Numbered from the stretch's first letter, positions 36,060-46,749 are shown. The stretch is 64,000 nucleotides of DNA from Anaeromyxobacter diazotrophicus (GCF_013340205.1 NZ_BJTG01000001.1:1-64000); one strand, 5' to 3'. Program-made: numbers and translations. Notes: generated from the letters alone by a model not told the origin.

Positions 36060-37081
36060 TTGCGCCCCGCGGTCCGGATTCCGGGGGGGACGAGCGGGTG
36101 GTCGGCGACCGCGTTCTCGCGGACGCGCCGCGGGGTGGCCGACTTGGACAGCGCCGCCAGCGCCACGAACCAGGCCTTGGGCATGTCGATGGGCAGCGCG
36201 ATGGGGATGCCGGCCACCTTCGGCGTGGCGGCGAAGGGGTGGCCCGGCTCCTCGAACCCGGGCGCGGTGCAGTCGATGCACGCGAACCCGCCGCGGAGGC
36301 ACGACCCCGAGCCGTTCCACAGGCGCGTGTTGCAGTCGGCGTGCGCCTGCGTCGCCTTGCACCCCATGTTCTCCATGAGGCAGCCCAGGTCCGAAGGCCG
36401 GTGCGCGCTCGCCTTGAACTCGTAGTACTCGTTGCGCGGGCAGCCGTGGTGCACGAGCTGGTCGGCGTAGGCCCTGGGGCGCCCCAGCCGGTCGAGGTCG
36501 GCCGGGCCGAGCGCGCCCATCCCGAGCGCGACCAGCGTCTCGACCATCCAGTCGGGGTGGGGCGGGCACCCCGCCACGTTGACCACCGGCAGCCCGTCCG
36601 GCGCGCGCCACTCCGCGCCGAGCAGCCCGCCCGGCGCGTCGCCCTCGTACTGCAGGCCGCAGGCGTCGGCCGGGTTGCCGCCGCCCGAGCTCATCCCGCC
36701 GAAGGCGGCGCAGGTGCCCACCGCCACCACCTGCCGCGCCCGCGCCGCCAGGCGGCGCACCCAGGCCATCATCGGCTCGCCGGTCCCGGCCGCCAGGTGG
36801 AAGCGGCCCGTGCCCGCCGGCCCGCGCAGCACCGCGCCCTCCAGGCAGAGCACGTCGAGCCGCGTCCGGCCGTCGGCGCAGGCGCGCCACACCTCGAGCG
36901 CCTCGGCGCCGCTCGCCTCGGAGAGGCTCGGGTGCCAGAGCAGCTCCACCCCGGCGCCGGCCAGCGTCCGGTGGAGGTCGCCCGCCTTGGAGCCGAGGAG
37001 CGACATGCTGCAGCCGCCGCACCCGCCGGACTGGAGCCACAGGACGTTGAGGCGCCCGCCGGCGCTGGAGTCGCCCGGCAT
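36056..37081 (-). CDS. hoxB: Regulatory [NiFe] hydrogenase small subunit
   Basis: 341 residues. Proximal cluster ligands begin with Cys21/Cys24 (SGGCGGCSMSLL), followed by GTCAAFGG, NVAGCPPHPDW, HHGCPRNEYYEF for the distal cluster, and CIDCTAPGFEEP. There is no twin-arginine signal and no C-terminal membrane anchor, so the protein stays in the cytoplasm, as HoxB/HupU sensors do. This contrasts with the exported small subunit at 38887-39978. It starts 3 bp after the end of hoxA and overlaps hoxC by 4 bp. Confidence 0.93.
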   Translation of the reverse strand: MPGDSSAGGRLNVLWLQSGGCGGCSMSLLGSKAGDLHRTLAGAGVELLWHPSLSEASGAEALEVWRACADGRTRLDVLCLEGAVLRGPAGTGRFHLAAGTGEPMMAWVRRLAARARQVVAVGTCAAFGGMSSGGGNPADACGLQYEGDAPGGLLGAEWRAPDGLPVVNVAGCPPHPDWMVETLVALGMGALGPADLDRLGRPRAYADQLVHHGCPRNEYYEFKASAHRPSDLGCLMENMGCKATQAHADCNTRLWNGSGSCLRGGFACIDCTAPGFEEPGHPFAATPKVAGIPIALPIDMPKAWFVALAALSKSATPRRVRENAVADHPLVPPGIRTAGRK

Positions 37082-37084
37082 CCG

Positions 37085-38584
<1,500 letters not shown>

Positions 38585-38639
38585 GGACCTACCTCCTCGC
38601 CGATATTCGCCGTTCCCACCCGGGACGTTCAACCCCGCA

Positions 38640-38715
38640 CGCTCCCGGCGTGAATTCCGCGCGGGAGCGGGACCGGAATACACGCTTCCGCCCCTTCAGC
38701 CAAAGCGGAAAGCGA
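38640..38715. promoter_or_regulatory. Dyad-symmetry region upstream of the hydrogenase promoter (candidate activator sites)
   Basis: Two imperfect dyads lie 70-145 bp before the -24 element. CGCTCCCG at 38640-38647 pairs with CGGGAGCG at 38662-38669. CGCTTCCGC at about 38683-38691 pairs with GCGGAAAGCG at about 38706-38715, with one bulge. NtrC-type activators bind dyads in this range, so these are candidate HoxA sites. The distance and symmetry are the only evidence. Confidence 0.35.
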
Positions 38716-38784
38716 CCTGCCGGGCGTGTTTCCACCGTAACTCGCAAGCACTTGAATTTACTCCGTGGCTCCGCCGTGGACGGA

Positions 38785-38800
38785 CGGCACACCTCGTGCT
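38785..38800 (+). promoter_or_regulatory. Sigma-54 promoter of the hydrogenase operon
   Basis: CGGCACA-N4-GTGCT places GG at 38786-38787 and GC at 38798-38799, the exact -24/-12 spacing, and matches 5 of 6 bases of TGGCAC and 4 of 5 of TTGCW. Expected transcription start is about 38811, 76 bp before the hybO start. An NtrC-family activator is encoded divergently. The 302-bp gap 38585-38886 holds no gene. Confidence 0.65.
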
Positions 38801-38886
38801 GCATCCCCGTCCGGGGAATGGATCACTCGCAACCGCTCGCTCGGCGTCGGCCACGGGCCACCTGGGCGGGCCTCACGGAGAACCTC

Positions 38887-39978
38887 ATGAGCGAGCTGGA
38901 AACCAAGGGCGTTTCGCGCCGCGACTTCCTGAAGGTGGCCACCATGGCCGCCGGCGCGGTCGGCCTGCCGGCCTGGGCCGGCGAGAAGATGGCGGAGAAG
39001 GCCGCCTCGAGCGCCAAGCCGCCCGTCATCTGGCTGCACTTCCAGGAGTGCACCGGCTGCTCGGAGTCGCTGCTCCGCACGAGCGCCCCCGACGTCGCCC
39101 AGCTCATCCTGGGCCTCATCTCGCTCGACTACCACGAGACGCTCATGGTGCCGTCCGGCTACCAGGCGGAGAAGTCGCTCGAGGAGTCGATGGAGAAGAA
39201 CGCCGGGAAGTACGTGCTCGTGGTCGAGGGCGCCATCCCGACGAAGGAGGACGGCATCTACTGCCGCGTCGGCGGCAAGACCGCCATGGAGACGCTGAAG
39301 AAGGTCGCCGCCAAGGCGGGCGCCATCGTCTCCATCGGCTCCTGCGCCTCCTGGGGCGGCATCCCCTCGGCCGACCCGAACCCCACGGGCGCGGTGGGCG
39401 TGAACAAGCTCGTCACCGACAAGCCGGTGGTGAACATCCCCGGCTGCCCGGCGAACCCGTACAACCTGCTCGGCACCGTGCTCCAGTTCGCGACCTTCGG
39501 CACGCTGCCGGCGCTCGACGACCTGGGCCGCCCGAAGTTCGCCTACGCCCGCACCATCCACGAGGACTGCCCGCGCCGGCCGCACTTCGACGCCGGCCGC
39601 TTCGCGCAGAAGTACGGCGACGAGGGCCACAAGGCCGGCTACTGCCTCTACAAGCTCGGCTGCAAGGGCCCGGCGACGCACGCCAACTGCTCGCTCAACC
39701 ACTTCGTCGAGGTCCCCGGCGCCTGGCCCATCGGCATCGGCCACCCGTGCTTCGGCTGCACCGAGCAGAAGCTCGGCTTCCGCATGCCGCTGCACGACAC
39801 GGTCGACGTCGAGCGCCCGACCGCCCCGGGCACCTACCCGGCCATCCGCCCCGACCACAGCGTCGTGACGCCGGCCTCGGTGGGCGTGGCGGGCCTCATC
39901 GTCGGCGGGCTGGTCGGCGCCGGCTACATGGCCTCGAAGAAGCTCTCGAACGACACCGAGAAGCAGGGGAAGGAGTAG
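38887..39978 (+). CDS. hybO: Respiratory [NiFe] hydrogenase small subunit (HybO-like)
   Basis: 363 residues with GGAGAA before the ATG. The twin-arginine signal S-R-R-D-F-L-K (residues 10-16) exports the folded dimer. Proximal cluster ligands start at Cys55/Cys58 (ECTGCSE), followed by GSCASWGG, NIPGCPANP, HEDCPRRPHF for the distal cluster, and GHPCFGCTE. A C-terminal membrane helix (about 330-350, GVAGLIVGGLVGAGY) anchors it. It carries electrons from the NiFe site to HybA/HybB. First gene of hybOABC, the order of E. coli hydrogenase-2. Confidence 0.94.
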   Translation: MSELETKGVSRRDFLKVATMAAGAVGLPAWAGEKMAEKAASSAKPPVIWLHFQECTGCSESLLRTSAPDVAQLILGLISLDYHETLMVPSGYQAEKSLEESMEKNAGKYVLVVEGAIPTKEDGIYCRVGGKTAMETLKKVAAKAGAIVSIGSCASWGGIPSADPNPTGAVGVNKLVTDKPVVNIPGCPANPYNLLGTVLQFATFGTLPALDDLGRPKFAYARTIHEDCPRRPHFDAGRFAQKYGDEGHKAGYCLYKLGCKGPATHANCSLNHFVEVPGAWPIGIGHPCFGCTEQKLGFRMPLHDTVDVERPTAPGTYPAIRPDHSVVTPASVGVAGLIVGGLVGAGYMASKKLSNDTEKQGKE

Positions 39979-39982
39979 CGCG

Positions 39983-40930
39983 ATGCGCATCTCCCGTCGA
40001 AGCCTGCTGAAGGGGGCGGTGGCGGCCGGGGCCGCGACCGCCGTCGTCGGCCGGGCCGAAGCCCGCGAGAAGCGGGAGGTCGAGGCGGAAGCGGTCGGCA
40101 TGCTGTACGACTCGACCCTCTGCATCGGCTGCCGCGCCTGCGTCACGAAGTGCAAGGAGGCGAACGGCCTCCCCTACGACCGCAGCGCGGACGGCCTCTA
40201 CGACCAGCCCGACGACCTGAACGGCAACACCAAGAACGTCATCAAGGTGCTCGCTTCCGAGGGCGGCCAGTACGCCTTCATGAAGCAGCAGTGCATGCAC
40301 TGCGTCGACCCGTCCTGCGTCTCGGTCTGCATGATGGGCGCCCTCCACAAGGAGGGCCAGGGCACCCGCCACCACGACGGCGAGGTGCGCGGCAGCGGCA
40401 TCGTCCTCTACGACAAGAACACCTGCGTCGGCTGCCGCTACTGCCAGATCGCCTGCCCGTACCTCATCCCGAAGTTCGAGTGGACGAAGGCGTTCCCGCT
40501 CATCGTGAAGTGCGAGCTGTGCCGGCACCGGGCAGATCCCAAGAAGGCGGGCCCGCTGGCGGTGGCGAACCCTGCCTGCTGCGAGGTGTGCCCGCGCGAG
40601 GCGGTGGTCTACGGCAAGCGCGCGGAGCTGCTCGCCGAGGCGAAGCGCCGCCTGGCGGCGAACCCGCAGAAGTACAACGGCCACGTCTACGGCGAGGTCG
40701 AGGGCGGCGGGACGCAGGTGCTGTACCTCGCCGCGAAGGGCGTCGAGTTCAAGCAGCTCGGCCTGCCCGAGCTGCCGGAGGAGTCGCAGGCCTACTTCTC
40801 CGAGCACGTCTCGCACATGCCGTACCTGAACGGCATCACGCCCATCGCGCTCTACGCGGCGGCCGCGTTCGTGGTGCGCCGGAACCGGAAGAAGGAAGAG
40901 GCGGCCGAGCACCATGGGGAGGGCAAGTAG
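39983..40930 (+). CDS. hybA: Hydrogenase-2-type ferredoxin subunit (HybA-like)
   Basis: 315 residues. A twin-arginine signal (R-I-S-R-R-S-L-L-K-G) is followed by four cysteine clusters for [4Fe-4S] centres: CIGCRACVTKC from Cys47, CMHCVDPSCVSVC, CVGCRYCQIAC, and CELC with a later CCEVCP. A C-terminal membrane helix (ITPIALYAAAAFVV) follows. HybA passes electrons between the small subunit and the quinone-reactive HybB. It starts 4 bp after hybO and abuts hybB without a gap. Confidence 0.92.
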   Translation: MRISRRSLLKGAVAAGAATAVVGRAEAREKREVEAEAVGMLYDSTLCIGCRACVTKCKEANGLPYDRSADGLYDQPDDLNGNTKNVIKVLASEGGQYAFMKQQCMHCVDPSCVSVCMMGALHKEGQGTRHHDGEVRGSGIVLYDKNTCVGCRYCQIACPYLIPKFEWTKAFPLIVKCELCRHRADPKKAGPLAVANPACCEVCPREAVVYGKRAELLAEAKRRLAANPQKYNGHVYGEVEGGGTQVLYLAAKGVEFKQLGLPELPEESQAYFSEHVSHMPYLNGITPIALYAAAAFVVRRNRKKEEAAEHHGEGK

Positions 40931-42154
40931 ATGAGCGGCCACGATCATCCGAAGGCCATCGGCGGCAAGCTGTTCAGCCCGCTGATGAACGTCTGCCTGG
41001 GTCTCTTCGCGCTGTCGGTCGCGGTCATGGCCTACCGGTTCTTCGCCGGCGTCGGGCCGGTGAGCGCCATGTCCGACGGCTACGCCTGGGGCATCTGGGA
41101 GCCGGTCAACGTCGTCGTCTTCACCGGCATCGGCGCGGGCGCCTACTCGACGGGCCTGCTCTGCTACCTCCTCAACCAGGGCAAGTACCACCCGCTGGTC
41201 CGCCCGGCGGTGCTGCTCGGCGCCATCGCGTACTCGCTGGCGGGCGCCTCCATCCTCATCGCGCTGGGCCGGTACTGGAACGTCTACTGGCTGTTCCTGC
41301 CCGGCGTGTGGAACCTCGGCTCGGTGCTGCTCGAGGTCGCCGCCTGCGTGATGACCTACGTGATGGTGCTGTGGATCGAGGTGCTCCCGGCCGTCCTCGA
41401 GGGCGCCGCCGACAGCAAGCACCCGTTCTGGGCGAAGATCGGCAAGAAGTGGGGGCCGGTGCTGGCGAAGGCCATGCCCTACTTCATCGCCGCGGCGATG
41501 ATCCTGCCCACCATGCACCAGAGCTCGCTCGGCGGCCTCATGCTCATCGCCGGGCCGAAGCTGAACCCGCTCTGGCACACCGCGCTCCTGCCCACCCTGG
41601 CCCTCATCTCCTGCCTCGCCATGGGCTACGGCGCGGTGGTGGCGCTGACGAACATCCTGCACATGACCTGGAACGCGAAGGCCGACCAGCGGCTCTTCGC
41701 CGACCTCTCCAAGGTGAACGGCGGCCTGCTCTTCCTGTTCGTCGTGGTCCGCCTGGTCGACATCGCCGCCCACGGCAAGCTCAAGTACCTGGGGGTCTTC
41801 GACTTCCACCTGTTCTTCTTCCTGCTCGAGACGGCGCTCTTCCTCGTCCCGGCCTTCATGTTCTTCTCGAAGAAGGTCCAGCAGAACCGGGGCAAGCTCC
41901 TCGGCGCCGCGCTGCTCTCCATCCTCGCCGGCGCGCTGTGGCGCATCGACGCCTACCTCACGGCCTACAACGGCGGGGATGGCTTCGAGTACATGCCGTC
42001 CCTCGGCGAGATCGCCGTCACCGTCGGAATGGCGGCCGTCGGGGTCGCCGTGTTCCTCGTCGTCGCTCGGTTCTTCCCGGTCGTGGTCGTCGATGACGCC
42101 CGCGATCACTCCCATGTCGGCGCGGGTCAGGTTCAGGCCGCTGCCGGTCGATAG
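40931..42154 (+). CDS. hybB: NrfD/PsrC-type quinone-reactive membrane subunit (HybB-like)
   Basis: 407 residues with about 10 membrane helices and no haem-ligand pattern, typical of the NrfD/PsrC family rather than cytochrome b. Conserved W-G-I-W-E-P-V-N near the first helices and MHQSSLGGLMLI are family signatures. It should exchange electrons with menaquinone and may translocate protons, which lets Hyd-2 work in both directions. It starts directly after the hybA stop and lies 10 bp before hybC. Confidence 0.9.
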   Translation: MSGHDHPKAIGGKLFSPLMNVCLGLFALSVAVMAYRFFAGVGPVSAMSDGYAWGIWEPVNVVVFTGIGAGAYSTGLLCYLLNQGKYHPLVRPAVLLGAIAYSLAGASILIALGRYWNVYWLFLPGVWNLGSVLLEVAACVMTYVMVLWIEVLPAVLEGAADSKHPFWAKIGKKWGPVLAKAMPYFIAAAMILPTMHQSSLGGLMLIAGPKLNPLWHTALLPTLALISCLAMGYGAVVALTNILHMTWNAKADQRLFADLSKVNGGLLFLFVVVRLVDIAAHGKLKYLGVFDFHLFFFLLETALFLVPAFMFFSKKVQQNRGKLLGAALLSILAGALWRIDAYLTAYNGGDGFEYMPSLGEIAVTVGMAAVGVAVFLVVARFFPVVVVDDARDHSHVGAGQVQAAAGR

Positions 42155-42164
42155 AGGTGCGTAA

Positions 42165-43883
42165 ATGAGCCAGAGAGTCACCATCGACCCCGTCACCCGC
42201 ATCGAGGGCCACCTCCGCATCGACCTCGAGGTGGAGGGGAACAAGGTCAAGAACGCCTGGTCGTCGGGCACCATGTGGCGCGGGATCGAGACCATCCTGC
42301 AGGGTCGCGATCCGCGCGAGGCCTGGATCTTCGCCCAGCGCATCTGCGGCGTGTGCACCACCGTGCACGCCATGGCGTCGGTGCGCTCGGTCGAGAACGC
42401 GCTCGACCTCGAAGTGCCGATGAACGCGCAGTACATCCGCAACATCATCGTCGCGGCGCACTGCCTGCACGATCACATCGTCCACTTCTACCATCTGTCC
42501 GCGCTGGACTGGGTGGACGTGACGAGCGCGCTCAAGGCCGATCCGGCCGCGGCGTCGAAGCTCGCCGAGTCGCTCTCCCCGTGGAAGCACAACTCCACCC
42601 GGGACCTGGCGGCGGTGAAGGAGAAGCTGGCCGGCTTCGTCGCGGGCGGCCAGCTCGGCATCTTCCAGAACGGCTACTGGGGCCACCCGGCGATGCGGCT
42701 GCCGCCGGAGGTGAACCTGCTCGCCGTCTCGCACTACCTGCAGGCGCTCGAGTACCAGCGCAAGGCGCTGCAGGTGGTGGCGATCCTCGGCTCGAAGACG
42801 CCGAACATCCAGAACCTGGCCGTGGGCGGCGTGGCCAACGCCATCAACCTCGACAACCCGGCCACGCTCAACATGCAGAAGCTGTATCAGGTGAAGGAGC
42901 TGCTCGACGAGGTGTCCGCGTTCGTCCAGCAGGCGTACTTCCCCGACGTGGCGGCGGTGGGCGGCCTGTACGCCGAGTGGACCAAGTACGGCGCCGGCGT
43001 CACCGACTACCTGTCGGTCCCGGAGCTGCCGCTCGACACGAAGGGCACGAAGTTCGACATGCCCGGCGGCACGATCATCGCCGGCCAGACGAAGCCGATC
43101 GGCGGCTTCGGCGACGCGTACTTCCGCGACGGCGTGACCGAGTCGTCGAAGTACGCCTACTACGCCGACTCCGGCTCGCCGCTCCACCCGTGGAAGGGCG
43201 AGACCAAGCCCCACTACACCGGCGACTGGAAGGCCGAGACCCCCGCCCCCGACAAGTACACCTGGGTGAAGGCGCCCCGCTTCAACGGGAAGCCCATGCA
43301 GGTCGGCCCGCTGGCGCAGGTCATGTACGCGCTCAAGGCCGGCGACCCGCTCACCACCAAGTACGCGACGGCCATGCTCAACACGGCCGGCGCGGTGGCG
43401 AAGACGAAGCTCACCCCGGCCGTCCTCGAGTCCACCGTCGGCCGCATCGCCGCCCGCGCCATCCGCGCGGCGGTGATGAGCGAGCTCGCCCAGAAGCACT
43501 GGAAGCTGCTGGTCGAGAACATCGGCAAGGGCGACACCACCATCTTCAACGACCCGATGCCGAAGCTGGCCAAGGGCGAGTACCAGGGCGTCGGCTTCCA
43601 CGAGGCGCCGCGCGGGACGCTCTCGCACTGGACGGTCATCAAGAACGGCAAGCTCGCCAACTACCAGGCGGTCGTGCCCTCGACCTGGAACGCCGGCCCC
43701 CGCGCCAAGGACGACAAGGACCTCGGCCCGTACGAGAAGTCGCTCGTCGGCAACCCCATCGCCGACCCGAAGAAGCCGCTCGAGGCGCTCCGCACGGTCC
43801 ACTCGTTCGACCCGTGCCTCGCCTGCGCCATCCACACCGTGGACGGCGAGGGGCAGGAGATCGCCCGCGTGAAGGTGCTGTAA
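42165..43883 (+). CDS. hybC: Respiratory [NiFe] hydrogenase large subunit (HybC-like)
   Basis: 572 residues. The NiFe site ligands are Cys61/Cys64 (QRICGVCTTVH) and Cys551/Cys554 (DPCLACAIH, His557). Fifteen residues follow the His, ending in ARVKVL; this matches the C-terminal peptide of E. coli HybC, which a maturation protease cuts off after nickel insertion. The protein has no signal and is exported with HybO. It oxidises H2 in the periplasm for menaquinone-linked anaerobic respiration. hyp maturation genes are not in the window. Confidence 0.94.
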   Translation: MSQRVTIDPVTRIEGHLRIDLEVEGNKVKNAWSSGTMWRGIETILQGRDPREAWIFAQRICGVCTTVHAMASVRSVENALDLEVPMNAQYIRNIIVAAHCLHDHIVHFYHLSALDWVDVTSALKADPAAASKLAESLSPWKHNSTRDLAAVKEKLAGFVAGGQLGIFQNGYWGHPAMRLPPEVNLLAVSHYLQALEYQRKALQVVAILGSKTPNIQNLAVGGVANAINLDNPATLNMQKLYQVKELLDEVSAFVQQAYFPDVAAVGGLYAEWTKYGAGVTDYLSVPELPLDTKGTKFDMPGGTIIAGQTKPIGGFGDAYFRDGVTESSKYAYYADSGSPLHPWKGETKPHYTGDWKAETPAPDKYTWVKAPRFNGKPMQVGPLAQVMYALKAGDPLTTKYATAMLNTAGAVAKTKLTPAVLESTVGRIAARAIRAAVMSELAQKHWKLLVENIGKGDTTIFNDPMPKLAKGEYQGVGFHEAPRGTLSHWTVIKNGKLANYQAVVPSTWNAGPRAKDDKDLGPYEKSLVGNPIADPKKPLEALRTVHSFDPCLACAIHTVDGEGQEIARVKVL

Positions 43884-43904
43884 ACGCGGCCTTGCGGTAG
43901 CTCG

Positions 43905-43941
43905 AAGGGTGAGGGCCCAGCGGCCCTCACCCTTTCCTTTT
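43905..43941 (+). terminator. Intrinsic terminator of the hydrogenase operon
   Basis: A perfect 13-bp stem (43905-43917 with 43922-43934), a 4-base loop and then TCCTTTT, starting 22 bp after the hybC stop. This closes the hybOABC transcript. Confidence 0.93.
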
Positions 43942-44020
43942 GCCCTGGCCGGAGGACGTCGAGACGCGCGCGCCCGCCCCGGAGGGCGGGCGCGCGGCCC
44001 AGCCTGGTGCTCGCGGACCG

Positions 44021-46525
44021 CTACTTCACCGGGTTCCCCTCGGAGTACTTGAGGACGAACGGCGGGCGCGCGCCGAGGCCGGTCGCCACCCAGGCCGGCA
44101 CCGTCGAGAGGTCGAGCGCGCCGGCGGCCGCGAGGTCGAGGCCGCCCGGGTCGGCGGCGGTGGCGAGGTACTCGCTGACCTGGAGCTGCTTGAACACGTA
44201 CTGCCTGGAGGCGTCGGCGGCGTCGGTCACCACCGTGCCCGTCGGGATGGCCACGGCCTTGGCCTGGATGGCCGGGGTGATCTGGTAACCCGCCGCCTGC
44301 AGGTCGGCGTGCAGATCGGGCAAGCCGCTCACCCACGACCCGTCGAACTGCATCGAGTACCGGTGGTGCTCGCCGGCGCCGTTCACGAGGTCCATCGCGG
44401 CGAGGCGGATGGGGTCGTCGAGCTGCACGATCTGCCCGCCCGCGTCGAGGAGGAACTGCTGCGTGCCGCAGGTGGTGCACGCGCCGCTCGCATCCGGGTA
44501 CTCCCAGTTGAACTGCACCTGCGTCCCGCCGATGGTCGCGCTGAGCCCCCACTGGCCCGAGGTGACGACGCCCCCGGCCACCGCCGTCGGGTGCTGCTGC
44601 AGGTCCTGCTGCCCGACCGTCAGGTAGACGAGCTCCATGAAGCTCGGGTCCGCGGGGTCCGTCACGAGCGTGTAGGTCGAGGGCGTGGCGCCCCAGGACG
44701 GCTGCGTGAACACCGTGCCGGCCGGGACGAGGGCCGCCACGTTGGCCGGGTTCGCCACCGCCTGGTTCTCGAGCTTCGCGGTGCAAGCGCCGCCCGAGCA
44801 GCTCACGACGTAGCGCACGCCCATGTTGTCGAGGTAGTACTCACGGCCGTCGGGGATCGCGTAGGCGGTGTCGCCAGGGCCGAACGTCGGCTGGTGCGTG
44901 GTCGGGTCGATCGACACGACCTGCTTCTTCACCCAGCCCGAGCCCGTGTACGCGATCCAGATCGGGCCGCTCGCGTTGACGCCGACCTGGGTGCCGAGCG
45001 TGGGCAGGAACGCCGCGCCGGTGGCGTCGACGAGCCCGTCCCGCGTCGCGTTCACCCCGAGGGTGGTGCGCGTCGACGGCGTCCCCATGCCGCTCGACCA
45101 GGAGGCGAGGTCGACCTGCGTCCCGATGGCAGGGTCGGCCACCAGGTCCGCGAACCCGGTGAAGGTGCCCGGGTCGCACACCGGCTGCGGCGCGGGCATG
45201 CCGGGCGCCGGCGGCGGAGACATGACGCACCGCTGCCAGGCGGCGCCGGTCCCCACCAGCGTGAAGCTCTGGAAGTCCCACGCCCCGACCACCACGTCCT
45301 TGATGTCGTCGAGCGCGGCGCCGACGTAGGAACGCTTCACCAGGATGCCCGGGTAGACCCGGCTCGTGGTGTACGTCTCGGTCGGCTGGTCGGGCCCGCG
45401 GTCACCTCTCGTGACGGTGACGCCCGCGGCGACCGTCTCGCCGTTCGCCCAGATCTGGTGCCGGCCCTGCCAGGCGCCGTAGTAGCCCCAGCTTCCACCG
45501 TTCGCCCCGTACCGGAACGGGAAGCCGAAGTGGCGCGACTTCGCGACGTCCGCGCCGCCGGAGTCGTACAGCCCGTAGCGCTCGACCAGATCGACGACCG
45601 TGTCGCGGTCCTTGAAGAGCGTCTCCGTCTGGCCGCCCTTCGTGAGTGCCATCTTCACGTGGTGCGCGTCGTACGCGTAAGCCACCGTCACCGGCTGCGG
45701 CTGGCAGCCGGAGGAGCCGCAGTTCTGGTCGAAGAACGAGACCTTGCCGTACCCCGCCGCGCCGGATTTGTGCATGATCCCGCGCGTCTCGAGCGGCCCG
45801 CCACCGCCACCGCCACCGTCGGTGTTGTGCACCTTCACGATCGAGGCGCCGTCCGGGCCGAGCTCGGCCGAGGCGACGAAGTACTGCGAGCCGTCCGGGG
45901 AGAGGTCCGCGTCGATCGTCCAGACGCCGTAGTCCGAGTATGACCCGTCGGCGTTCTGCGCCGGCGCCCGATAGACCTTGAGGACGGCCGTCACCAGGCC
46001 GCCGCGGTCCGCGATCCAGCAGTGCAGCACGTTCACCGGCTGCCCGCCCTCCGTCGCCACGGTCGAGTCGACGACCCACGTCTGGAGCGCCTTCTGCTGA
46101 GCCCCGTCGCCGCCCCCGTCGCCGACCGAGGTCACGTTCGCGCCGTACGGCCCGGCGCCGACGTTCGCCGGGTCGGCGTAGTTCGTCTGACCGATGGCCT
46201 TGAAGATCGAATTCAGGATGTCGAAGCGGGAGAGCGCCTGCTCGTTCACCCACTTGACGGTCGAGGCGGTCCCGTAGTCGGAGCCGGCAGGGAGGGAGCT
46301 GACCGTCAGCGCCCGCCCGAGGTCGCGGAACGCGCTCATCCGGAGCGCGCTGGCGCCCGCCGTCGCCAGCGCCGTCTGGGGCTTCGGCGGCAGGGCCGAG
46401 ATCTCCTTCGGCAGCGCGACGCCGCCGGTCGCTGGCGCGCTCGCCGCCGGAGGGGACCCCTTGCTGCAGGCCACGGCCAGCAGCGCGGTGAGGCTCAAGG
46501 TGTACAGCTTCGACGTTCGGCTCAT
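44021..46525 (-). CDS. Large exported protein, probable lipoprotein, unknown function
   Basis: 834 residues. The ATG at 46525 follows GAGGAC and starts a signal peptide with A-V-A-C-S-K at about residues 17-22, a fair lipobox. The long mature part is rich in Gly, Asp, Thr and Tyr, with few Lys, a run of seven Gly after HNTD (about residue 235), and paired cysteines in SSGCQP, CVMSPPPAP, SCSGGACTA and ACTTCG that could form disulfides. I recognise no domain; the composition suggests beta-rich extracellular modules. It points against its neighbours and separates hybOABC from the chemoreceptor-protease pair. Confidence 0.7.
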   Translation of the reverse strand: MSRTSKLYTLSLTALLAVACSKGSPPAASAPATGGVALPKEISALPPKPQTALATAGASALRMSAFRDLGRALTVSSLPAGSDYGTASTVKWVNEQALSRFDILNSIFKAIGQTNYADPANVGAGPYGANVTSVGDGGGDGAQQKALQTWVVDSTVATEGGQPVNVLHCWIADRGGLVTAVLKVYRAPAQNADGSYSDYGVWTIDADLSPDGSQYFVASAELGPDGASIVKVHNTDGGGGGGGPLETRGIMHKSGAAGYGKVSFFDQNCGSSGCQPQPVTVAYAYDAHHVKMALTKGGQTETLFKDRDTVVDLVERYGLYDSGGADVAKSRHFGFPFRYGANGGSWGYYGAWQGRHQIWANGETVAAGVTVTRGDRGPDQPTETYTTSRVYPGILVKRSYVGAALDDIKDVVVGAWDFQSFTLVGTGAAWQRCVMSPPPAPGMPAPQPVCDPGTFTGFADLVADPAIGTQVDLASWSSGMGTPSTRTTLGVNATRDGLVDATGAAFLPTLGTQVGVNASGPIWIAYTGSGWVKKQVVSIDPTTHQPTFGPGDTAYAIPDGREYYLDNMGVRYVVSCSGGACTAKLENQAVANPANVAALVPAGTVFTQPSWGATPSTYTLVTDPADPSFMELVYLTVGQQDLQQHPTAVAGGVVTSGQWGLSATIGGTQVQFNWEYPDASGACTTCGTQQFLLDAGGQIVQLDDPIRLAAMDLVNGAGEHHRYSMQFDGSWVSGLPDLHADLQAAGYQITPAIQAKAVAIPTGTVVTDAADASRQYVFKQLQVSEYLATAADPGGLDLAAAGALDLSTVPAWVATGLGARPPFVLKYSEGNPVK

Positions 46526-46733
46526 GCAGGTGTCCTCGCGAGGTGGCGTGATTCCCCCACCCGCGCTCCAGGCACGAAGCGCGCCAGCCCGCGATCGCCG
46601 CGGTTCCGGGAGGTGCGGCCATGTGTCGCTCCACTCTGGGTCGCACGTACCCTCGGTCCGTCGGCGCGGCGCCGTGCGCTCGAAATGCAGAAGCGGCCTC
46701 GGGGGAGGGAGCTGCTCGACGCACGCTTTGCGC

Positions 46734-46749
46734 GCGGGTCGCGACCCGC
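46734..46749. promoter_or_regulatory. 16-bp perfect palindrome upstream of the chemoreceptor promoter
   Basis: GCGGGTCG-CGACCCGC is a perfect dyad centred about 120 bp before the -24 element at 46863. This is the distance at which NtrC-type activators usually bind. It has no close copy before the hydrogenase operon, so shared use by HoxA is uncertain. The remaining part of the 426-bp gap 46526-46951 shows no gene. Confidence 0.4.
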
